Assembly (NCBI GenBank): GCA_963837695.1
Contig: CAWINZ010000005.1
Span: 248,001-312,000 of the forward strand
Length of the DNA stretch: 64,000 nt
Reading direction: 5' to 3'
From: VRUE01 sp963837695
Lineage (GTDB): Bacteria > Actinomycetota > Thermoleophilia > Solirubrobacterales > 70-9
The position numbers and the translations under genes were made by a program. The notes below the pieces were generated by a model. That model was given only the letters and a program-made list of their open reading frames with translations, searched no databases and was not told where the DNA came from. This document shows, in pieces, positions 57,699 through 64,000 of the stretch; the stretch's first letter is position 1, and every line of letters begins with the position of its first letter.

Positions 57699-58050
57699 CC
57701 ATCCCGCCAGGCGCGGCGAGGTTTATATGGCCGACCCGGATCCAGTGGTGGGCCACGAGCAGGAAGGCCGGCGCCCCTTCATGGTGATCTCGATCGATCC
57801 GATGAACCGCTCGGCGGGCGAACTCGTTCTCGCGGTGCCGCTGACGACGACCGATCGGGGAAGCGGCCTGCATCTCCGACTCGACCCGCCTGAAGGCGGT
57901 CTGGGCCGCATCAGCTTCGCGATGCCCGAGATGGTCCGGGTGCTGTCGACGAACCGGCTGAAGCGAAGGCTGGGCCGCGCTTCGGCAGACTCGGTCGAGG
58001 CCATCGCCAAGCGAGTCGGGATCCTGATCGGCCTCGGTCGCAGTCGCTAA
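57673..58050 (+). CDS. MazF-like toxin (PemK family)
   Basis: 125 residues. RRGEVYMADPDPVVGHEQEG then RRPFMVISIDPMNRSAGELV, the MazF RGxVY...RRPxxV core, with VLAVPLTTTDRG and the mid-domain MPEMVRVLSTNRLKRRLG. Predicted sequence-specific mRNA endonuclease. The toxin seems intact, unlike the fragment at 9377. Confidence 0.88.
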   Translation: MVGPTQTGSHPARRGEVYMADPDPVVGHEQEGRRPFMVISIDPMNRSAGELVLAVPLTTTDRGSGLHLRLDPPEGGLGRISFAMPEMVRVLSTNRLKRRLGRASADSVEAIAKRVGILIGLGRSR

Positions 58051-58068
58051 CGGCCCATCGGCCGCCTC

Positions 58069-59028
58069 TCAGCGCCCCCCAGCAACCGGGCGGGCGCTGC
58101 GCAGATCGAAGCGGCGATGTCGCAGCCGGGTCATCCGCCCGCGCTTGCGCTTGTGCTTGCGGGGTTTCGCGTGAGCCGCGGCCGGGAGGCCGGAGTCCGC
58201 GCTCGCGGCGCTACTCGCCGGTGACTGCGGCTGGACCGGATCGGGGGCGGCGCCGACGCCGGTGAGGACGATCGGGGTCGGACCATCGCCTTCTCCGAAG
58301 AGTCCCAGCATCGCTTTCTTGACGCCTTCGCTGACCGGCTGGAAGCGGACCTGGAGCGTGCAGGTCGCCGCCGGCACCAGTTCGACCCCGGTGCAGTTCT
58401 CGTCGAGGATCTGGAAGCTGCCGATCGCGCCGCCGGCGACCACGGCGATGAAGGCGCCGCCGGGCATGTTGCCGGTGTTGCTGATCTCGATCTCGCGCGT
58501 GACACCCGCCGAGCCGACCTTGACGACGCCGAAGTCAGTCGGGTTCGAGGCGGGCTCAAACGCCGCCCGGCCGCCGATACCGGTCAGGTCCGCCGCGAAC
58601 GAGTACGAGCCGACGCCCACCTTGAACTGGGCGCTGTATTCGACCGCGTCGCGCGGGCCGAAGTAGACCTGCACCGAGCAGGAGTCGCCGGGCTGCAGGT
58701 AGGAGCCGTAGCAGGGGCTGTAGTTGGTCCAGAAGGCTTCCTGGCCGGGCCCGGAGATTTCGGGCCAGCCGAGCTGGAACGCTTCGCTGCCGGCGTTGCG
58801 CAGCGTGAAGTTCGTTTCCCGCGAGCCCCAGTTGAGCGGCAGCAGGCCGAAGTCGTAGCTGCCCGGTTCGATAACGAGCTGGGGCGCTTCCGGTTCTGCC
58901 GGCGGTCCGATCGGCGCGGCCAGGCCGGCGAGCGGACGGACCGCCATCACGGCCAGGATCGTGAAGACCATGGCGAGAAGGACGATCGGGGTTCTTGCGG
59001 ACTTGGACGAGTGACTTAGAGAGGGCAT
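58069..59028 (-). CDS. secreted choice-of-anchor (ASH/MSP-like) protein
   Basis: 319 residues. Signal peptide or N-terminal anchor (TPIVLLAMVFTILAVMAV). Two beta domains with NFTLRNAGSEAFQLG and REIEISNTGNMPGGAFIAVV, typical of choice-of-anchor D / ASH repeats; paired cysteines in each. The C-terminal tail is strongly basic (KPRKHKRKRGRMTRLRHRR). Extracellular structural protein, function unknown. Confidence 0.8.
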   Translation of the reverse strand: MPSLSHSSKSARTPIVLLAMVFTILAVMAVRPLAGLAAPIGPPAEPEAPQLVIEPGSYDFGLLPLNWGSRETNFTLRNAGSEAFQLGWPEISGPGQEAFWTNYSPCYGSYLQPGDSCSVQVYFGPRDAVEYSAQFKVGVGSYSFAADLTGIGGRAAFEPASNPTDFGVVKVGSAGVTREIEISNTGNMPGGAFIAVVAGGAIGSFQILDENCTGVELVPAATCTLQVRFQPVSEGVKKAMLGLFGEGDGPTPIVLTGVGAAPDPVQPQSPASSAASADSGLPAAAHAKPRKHKRKRGRMTRLRHRRFDLRSARPVAGGR

Positions 59029-59115
59029 GGACGGCTGATCGACTCCGACCGAACGTTTGGCAAGGACCGGATGAGAACTTTCATCCGGCCGAGGGGCCCC
59101 ATCGGACCCTCTTTC

Positions 59116-59634
59116 TCAGACTTCAGCGTCTGCTTCGGGAGCGGCGAGGGCCGCGACGTCGGCACGATCGACCGGGCGTCCGCGGGCAAGCTTCATTCGG
59201 ATCAGGTCGTCGAGGCCGGCGATCTGGATCCGCAAATCGTCGAGCGCAATCACCAAGGCGCGCTCCCGCAACTGGTCGTAGGGGGCGGCGCCGGGCGCAT
59301 CGTGCAGCACGTCGATGCCTCCGTGGGGAGTCGCAAGTTGCCAGATCGTCGCGCGGGGCAGCATCGCCGCATCGATCTCGATGTCCTCGTGACCTGGGTT
59401 GAGCACCCGCGCCTGGAGCGCACGCAGCGCGTCGGCCAATCGAGTCAGGTTGCGAGGATCGGGCTCTGGAATCAGGTCGACGTCGTTCGTCATGCGGGTA
59501 TTGCCATGCGCCTGCGTCGCCATCCCGCCGACGACCACGAAATCGACCCGGTGCCGGGCGAGCTCCTCGAGGATCCGCTCGGCGTCAAGCGGGCCCACAC
59601 TGGGATCAGCCGGCACGAGCGTGCCTTCCGGCAT
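59116..59634 (-). CDS. nucleotidyltransferase-like protein (AbiEii/MNT type)
   Basis: 172 residues. VDFVVVGGMATQAHGNTRMT then NDVDLIPEPDP: Gly-Gly loop plus D-x-D-like acidic pair of small nucleotidyltransferases. Overlaps the XRE gene by 29 bp. By context this is the enzymatic partner of a toxin-antitoxin module; which partner is toxic cannot be read from sequence. Confidence 0.75.
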   Translation of the reverse strand: MPEGTLVPADPSVGPLDAERILEELARHRVDFVVVGGMATQAHGNTRMTNDVDLIPEPDPRNLTRLADALRALQARVLNPGHEDIEIDAAMLPRATIWQLATPHGGIDVLHDAPGAAPYDQLRERALVIALDDLRIQIAGLDDLIRMKLARGRPVDRADVAALAAPEADAEV

Positions 59635-59920
59635 CCGACAGACGCCCTGCCAACCGGTTCCAGGAACTCGCCAGCTCGAGCCGCTCGGCCGGGGTCCGCT
59701 GCCTCATCGCGGCCAGATGGAGCGGGTCGTGGTGCCCTTCGAGCGGCACCGATTCCAGTGTCAGCGTCTCGCCCATCGCGGCAAGCAGGCGCTCGACCGT
59801 CTCGACGGTGGGCGAGATCTCGCCGCGCTCGATGCGGCTGATCGCTGCCTGGTCGGTGCCCGCACGCAAGGCCAGGCCGCGTTGACTCAGGCCCCGCTGC
59901 CGTCGCACCTTTCTTATCAA
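59606..59920 (-). CDS. XRE-family HTH antitoxin-like regulator
   Basis: 104 residues from TTG 59920; start uncertain. HTH: KVRRQRGLSQRGLALRAGTD, QAAISRIERGEISPTVETVE, then a C-terminal RTPAERLELASSWNRLAGRL helix. First gene of a coupled pair with the nucleotidyltransferase; likely regulator/antitoxin. Confidence 0.8.
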   Translation of the reverse strand: MIRKVRRQRGLSQRGLALRAGTDQAAISRIERGEISPTVETVERLLAAMGETLTLESVPLEGHHDPLHLAAMRQRTPAERLELASSWNRLAGRLSDAGRHARAG

Positions 59921-59966
59921 TTCCGATGCCTTTATAGGCTTAATTATGCCACATAAAGCATTGGAT

Positions 59967-62900
59967 CTACGGTGCTGATGCAGTCAGCTTGCGGGGGCCG
60001 CGGCTGAAGCCGGCGCTGAGCAGGGCCTCCTCGTGGCCGGAGCCGATCACCGCCTCGCCGTCGAGCTTCTCGATCCCGAGCTTCGGCAGGCGGCCGGCCG
60101 AGACCGCGTCGGCGAGGGCCTGGGCGGCGGTGGCCAGCTCAGCATCGCTCAGCTCGCCGAGGCGGAGGATGCTGCGCCCGCCGCGCTCGACGTAGACGAG
60201 CGGCTCGCCGTCGCGGAGCAGGACATGGGCGCCGGGGGCGCGGGCGGGTCGCCTCCCCGAGGGGGGTTTCGGCCAGGGCAGCGCCGCGCCGAAGGGATTG
60301 GCGGGGTCGGTCGCGGCCAGGACCTGGAAGGAGCCGTCGGTTTCGGGCAGCGAGCGCAGTCGCTCGACCGCTCCGGCGAGGGCGAACTGGGCGCCGCCGA
60401 GACCCTCGACGAAGTAGCCGCGGCGGGCGGTGCCGAGCAGCTCGAGGTTGCCGAGCTCGGCGTAGAGGGTCGAGAAGCCACCGGGCACCCCCTCGGCCAG
60501 CACCGTCTCCCGGGTGACGATCCCGTAGCGCTCCAGCATCAGCTCCGCCTGCGCGCGCAGCCTCGCGCCCGGCCCGGGAGCGTCGGCGAAAAGCGGCGCG
60601 GTCAGCGACCAGCGCCCCTGCACGGCGGCGCCGGCCCCCGAGCGGCGGCGGGCGAAGCGCCGCCCCTGGCGCTCGTGCGCGGGCACGGAGCGCAGCCGCG
60701 GCGCCCGCAATGGCGCGAAGGCGTCGTTGGTCACCTCGCCGGACCAGGCCAGGTCCCAGAGGGCGTTGTGCAGCTCCTCGGCGGGGACGTCGAGGTCGGC
60801 GAGCAGGTCGAGCCAGAACGACGGCCCGGCGAGCAGCCGCTCGCGGATCGCCTCCTGCGCCGCGCCCTCGGCACGCTCCAGCTTTGAATTGGCTGCGGGC
60901 GGGCCGGCGAGGCGCACGTCGTCACGGAAGTAGAGGGCGATGCGGCCGTCGCCGCGCCCGCGCGCTCCCGCTCCGATCCAGACCACCTCGCCGCTGGTGC
61001 AGAGCTCGTCGAGCCAGGCCGGCGAGTAGGCGCCCAGGCGGCGCGGCAGCACGTCCCCCTCCCAGATCTTCGGCGTCAGCGCGACTCCCTGCAGCGGCAC
61101 CAGGGCGTCGCGCAGCCGGTCGGGGCCGGCGCCGGCGGCGCGGTGTGAGTCGACGTTCTGCCAGCTCGGCAGGAAGCGGGCGAAGCGATCGCGGGCGGCG
61201 GGCTCGACTTCGCGACGCAGGTGGGCGAGGCTGGCCCGCCGGACGCGGCGTAGCACGTCGGAGTCGCACCACTCGCGCTCGCTGCCGCCCGGCAGCAGCT
61301 CGCCGCGGATCAGAGCCCCTTCGCGCTCCAGCTCGCGCAGGGCGGGCGCCGGATCGACGCCGTAGCGCTCGGCGAGCTGGGCGGTCGGGAAGGGGCCGTG
61401 GGTACGGGCATAACGGCGCACCAGGGCGCGCATCGCGTCGGGGTGGTCCTCGAGGAAGGTCTCGGGCAGCCCGGGCGGCGGCGGCACGCCGAGCGCGTCG
61501 CGGTAGAGGCCGGCGTCCTCACCGGCGATGTAGCGCTCCTCGCCGCCGATCCGGACCATGGCGACGCGGCGCTCGGCGACCAGCTTCTCCAGCATCGAGG
61601 CGGCCGAGTAGCCCTCCGCGACCCGCTCGGCGCACTCCTCCCGGGTCAGGTCGCCGAGGTTGCGCAGCAGCTGCTGCAGCGCGTCGCGGTCGCCGGCGCG
61701 GCCGGCCTCGGTGCGGTGCTGCAGCTGCGCCTCGACCTCGACCAGCGCCTCGGGGTCGATCAGCTCGCGCAGCTCCTCCTGGCCGAGCAGCTCGCGCAGC
61801 AGATCGCGGTCGAGCGAGAGGGCGGCGGCACGGCGCTCGGCGTTCGGCGTGTCCCCCTCATACATGTAGGTGGCGACGTAGTCGAAGAGCAGCGAGGAAG
61901 CGAAGGGCGAGGCGGTCGGGGTCTCGACCTCGACCAGGCTGAGCTTGCGCGACTGCAGGTCGGTGAGAATCTGGCGCAGCGAGGGGAGGTCGAGCACGTC
62001 GCGCAGGCACTCGCGGTAGGTCTCGAGGATGACCGGGAAGCGGGGGAAGTCGCGGGCGACCTCGAGCAGGCTCTGCGACTTGAGGCGCTGCTGCCAGAGC
62101 GGCGTGCGCTTGCCCGGGTAGGCGCGCGGGATCAAGAGCGAGCGCGAGGCGTTCTCGCGGAAGCGGGCGCCGAACAGGGCCGAGCCGGAGAGCTCGCGCA
62201 CGACCAGGTCCTCGAGCTCGTCGGGCTCGACCATGATCAAGTCGGCGGAGGGCGGCTCGTCGGCGTCGGGCAGGTGGATGACGATGCCGTCGTCGGACCA
62301 GATCGCGTCGGCCTCGAGCTGGTGCTCCGCGCGGATCTTCTGGCCGAGGGCGAGGCCCCAGGCGGAGTGGACGCGGCCGCCGAAGGGCGAGAGGACGCAG
62401 AGCCGCCAGTCGCCGATCTCGTCGCGGAAGCGCTCGACCACGATCGTCTCATCGGAGGGCACGACCCGGGTCGCCGTCTGCTGCTCGCGCAGGTAGGCGA
62501 CGAGGTTCTCGGCGGCGCGGCGGTCGAGGTCGTACTCCTTCGCCAGTTCCTTCGGGTCGCGTGAGACCGCCTCGCGCGAGAAGGCCCCGATCGCCCTGCC
62601 CAGCTCGGCCGGGCGGCCGATCCCGTCGCCCTTCCAGAACGGCACCGCGCCGGGCAGCCCGGGCGCTGGGGTGACGATGACGCGGTCGCGGGTGATCTCC
62701 TCGATCCGCCAGGTCGTCGCGCCGAGCAGGAAGGTCTGGCCGGCCCGCGCCTCGTAGACCATCTCCTCGTCGAGCTCGCCGACGCGCCGGCCGTCGGGCA
62801 GGTGGACGCCGTAGAGGCCGCGATCGGGGATCGTGCCGGCGTTGGTGACGACGAGCTGACGAGCGCCTTTGCGCCCGTGCATCGTGCCGCGCGTGCGGTC

Positions 62901-64000
62901 CCAGACGATCCGCGGGCGCAGCTCGGCGAAGCGGTCGGAGGGGTAGCGGCCGTCGAGCATGTCGAGCACGTTCTCGAGCTGTTCGCGCGAGAGTTCGCCG
63001 AAGGGCTCGGTCGCGGTGACGACGCGCTCGACCTCGTCGATCTCCCACTCGTCCAGCGCCGCCATCGAGACCAGGTGCTGGGCGAGGACGTCGAGGGGGT
63101 TCTGCGGGATCACCGTCTCCTCGATCGCGCCTTCGCGCATCCGGCGGGCGACCACGGCGCACTCGAGCAGGTCGGCGCGGAACTTGGGAAAGATCCGGCC
63201 GCGGCTGACCTCGCCCAACGAGTGCCCTGCCCGGCCGACCCGCTGCAGGCCGCGGCTGACCGACTTCGGCGACTCGACCTGGATCACCAGGTCGACGGCG
63301 CCCATGTCTATTCCCAGCTCCAGGGACGACGTGGCGACGAGGCAGGGAAGCTGCCCGGACTTGAGCATCTCCTCGACTACGAGGCGCTCTTCGTGGGACA
63401 GCGATCCGTGGTGAGCGCGGGCGATCTCCGCGACTTGGGGGGGAGTGGGGTCGGGTCCGTCAGGCTCGCGTTCGCGAGGAGTTCCTGACGGACCCGACCC
63501 CACTCCCCCCTGCTCGGTTGCTGGCAGCTCAAGCTCGGGTTCTTCCGCCGCAAGCTCGTTCAAGCGCTTCGCCAAACGCTCGGCAGCTCTCCTCGCGTTG
63601 ACGAAGATGATCGTCGAGTTGTGTTCGCGGACGAGCTTCAGCAGCTCGGGGTAGATCGCGGGCCAGATCGAGCGGACGTGAGCTAGCGGCTCCCCCTCCG
63701 TGGGATTGCCGTCGGCGTTGGGAAAGCTGGGAGCTCCCGGTTCGCTCATGTCCTCCACAGGGACGACGATCTCGAGATCCAGCTCCTTAGCCACCCCCGC
63801 ATCCACAATCTCGCAATCTCTTTTAGGACCGACCAGGAAACGCGCAATCCGCTCCAAAGGCCGCTGGGTCGCCGAGAGACCGATCCGCTGGATCCCCAGC
63901 GCCCCTCCCGCGGGTGGCGAGGAGGAGGGGGTGTCCGGCGCAGCGCGGCGTCCTGTTCCTCGCCCTTCCTGCTCCAAGAGAGCTGCATCGCCGTCCGGCG
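59967..64000 (-). CDS. lhr: Lhr-type large DEAD/DEAH helicase, 5' end outside window
   Basis: Over 1340 codons visible and open to the right edge; the N-terminal helicase motifs I and II are missing. Visible: IGLSATQRP (motif III), IIFVNARRAAERLAKRL (IV), ATSSLELGIDMGAVDLVIQV (V), LQRVGRAGHS (VI), then the long Lhr-specific winged-helix and DUF4010/DEAD-associated C-terminal regions. Lhr proteins are ATP-dependent 3'-5' helicases in nucleic-acid repair. A 73-bp palindrome interrupts the linker between motifs IV and V, adding about 25 Gly/Pro-rich residues. Confidence 0.93.
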   Translation of the reverse strand, partial: PDGDAALLEQEGRGTGRRAAPDTPSSSPPAGGALGIQRIGLSATQRPLERIARFLVGPKRDCEIVDAGVAKELDLEIVVPVEDMSEPGAPSFPNADGNPTEGEPLAHVRSIWPAIYPELLKLVREHNSTIIFVNARRAAERLAKRLNELAAEEPELELPATEQGGVGSGPSGTPREREPDGPDPTPPQVAEIARAHHGSLSHEERLVVEEMLKSGQLPCLVATSSLELGIDMGAVDLVIQVESPKSVSRGLQRVGRAGHSLGEVSRGRIFPKFRADLLECAVVARRMREGAIEETVIPQNPLDVLAQHLVSMAALDEWEIDEVERVVTATEPFGELSREQLENVLDMLDGRYPSDRFAELRPRIVWDRTRGTMHGRKGARQLVVTNAGTIPDRGLYGVHLPDGRRVGELDEEMVYEARAGQTFLLGATTWRIEEITRDRVIVTPAPGLPGAVPFWKGDGIGRPAELGRAIGAFSREAVSRDPKELAKEYDLDRRAAENLVAYLREQQTATRVVPSDETIVVERFRDEIGDWRLCVLSPFGGRVHSAWGLALGQKIRAEHQLEADAIWSDDGIVIHLPDADEPPSADLIMVEPDELEDLVVRELSGSALFGARFRENASRSLLIPRAYPGKRTPLWQQRLKSQSLLEVARDFPRFPVILETYRECLRDVLDLPSLRQILTDLQSRKLSLVEVETPTASPFASSLLFDYVATYMYEGDTPNAERRAAALSLDRDLLRELLGQEELRELIDPEALVEVEAQLQHRTEAGRAGDRDALQQLLRNLGDLTREECAERVAEGYSAASMLEKLVAERRVAMVRIGGEERYIAGEDAGLYRDALGVPPPPGLPETFLEDHPDAMRALVRRYARTHGPFPTAQLAERYGVDPAPALRELEREGALIRGELLPGGSEREWCDSDVLRRVRRASLAHLRREVEPAARDRFARFLPSWQNVDSHRAAGAGPDRLRDALVPLQGVALTPKIWEGDVLPRRLGAYSPAWLDELCTSGEVVWIGAGARGRGDGRIALYFRDDVRLAGPPAANSKLERAEGAAQEAIRERLLAGPSFWLDLLADLDVPAEELHNALWDLAWSGEVTNDAFAPLRAPRLRSVPAHERQGRRFARRRSGAGAAVQGRWSLTAPLFADAPGPGARLRAQAELMLERYGIVTRETVLAEGVPGGFSTLYAELGNLELLGTARRGYFVEGLGGAQFALAGAVERLRSLPETDGSFQVLAATDPANPFGAALPWPKPPSGRRPARAPGAHVLLRDGEPLVYVERGGRSILRLGELSDAELATAAQALADAVSAGRLPKLGIEKLDGEAVIGSGHEEALLSAGFSRGPRKLTASAP
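63438..63510. repeat. 73-bp palindrome inside the helicase coding sequence
   Basis: Perfect 27-bp arms (63438-63464 and 63484-63510) and a 19-nt centre that contains a further CTCGCG-TT-CGCGAG hairpin. Translated in frame into a Gly/Pro/Asp-rich loop. Probably an inserted palindromic element tolerated in a surface loop. Confidence 0.9.

Overview
The window looks like the chromosome of a high-GC actinobacterium. The mix of genes suggests the Thermoleophilia/Solirubrobacterales: a groESL operon with a CIRCE site, a fused DUF59-Mrp ATPase, a 7Fe ferredoxin, an Lhr-type helicase, and many secreted Ig-like, choice-of-anchor and RTX proteins with Ala/Pro/Gly-rich linkers. This placement is inferred from gene content and base composition and was not tested by phylogeny.

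Layout. 1-5.35 kb: end of a 14-helix MFS exporter, a secreted protein with a duplicated domain, a Vps62-like/multi-helix membrane fusion, a metallophosphatase and a membrane-anchored protein. 5.37-23.61 kb: an accessory island at the 3' end of tRNA-Arg(ACG). The tRNA 3' segment is repeated at 5373, 8298 and 13846 (plus a decayed copy at 14946) and is intact at 23536. It marks out at least three head-to-tail elements (M1-M3). M2 and M3 each carry a tyrosine integrase next to 12-bp iterons and a translationally coupled four-gene operon (unknown, OB-fold/SSB-like, frameshifted XRE, XRE). The cargo is toxin-antitoxin modules and two unusual candidate defence loci: a macro-like/NDT-like two-domain protein (9500-10471), and a methyltransferase-nucleotidyl cyclase fusion next to a PIN-plus-transmembrane protein (15254-19569).

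23.65-31.8 kb: core metabolism (enoyl-CoA hydratase, thioesterase, pyruvate kinase, P450, PLP aldolase-like enzyme, sugar-lactone oxidase, MFS transporter) with tRNA-Ser(GCT). 31.9-33.15 kb: a decayed element at tRNA-Ser(TGA). 33.4-41.4 kb: K+ channel, ArsR/MMPL pair, cyclophilin, large secreted protein, Mrp ATPase, GNAT. 41.4-44.9 kb: a second accessory patch with a winged-helix regulator divergent from two paralogous 19-residue peptide genes, small HTH genes and a vapBC pair. 44.9-64 kb: ferredoxin, subtilase, SDR, glycosidase-like protein, an AbiEi/DUF559 gene bounded by REP-like palindromes, groESL, SRPBCC, ASCH, RTX, Pcm, Crp/Fnr, a MazEF-like pair, an XRE/nucleotidyltransferase pair, and a large helicase running off the right edge.

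Long near-perfect palindromes recur (2009, 29289, 37144, 63438, and three related copies at 49921, 50880 and 51079). One lies inside the helicase coding sequence.
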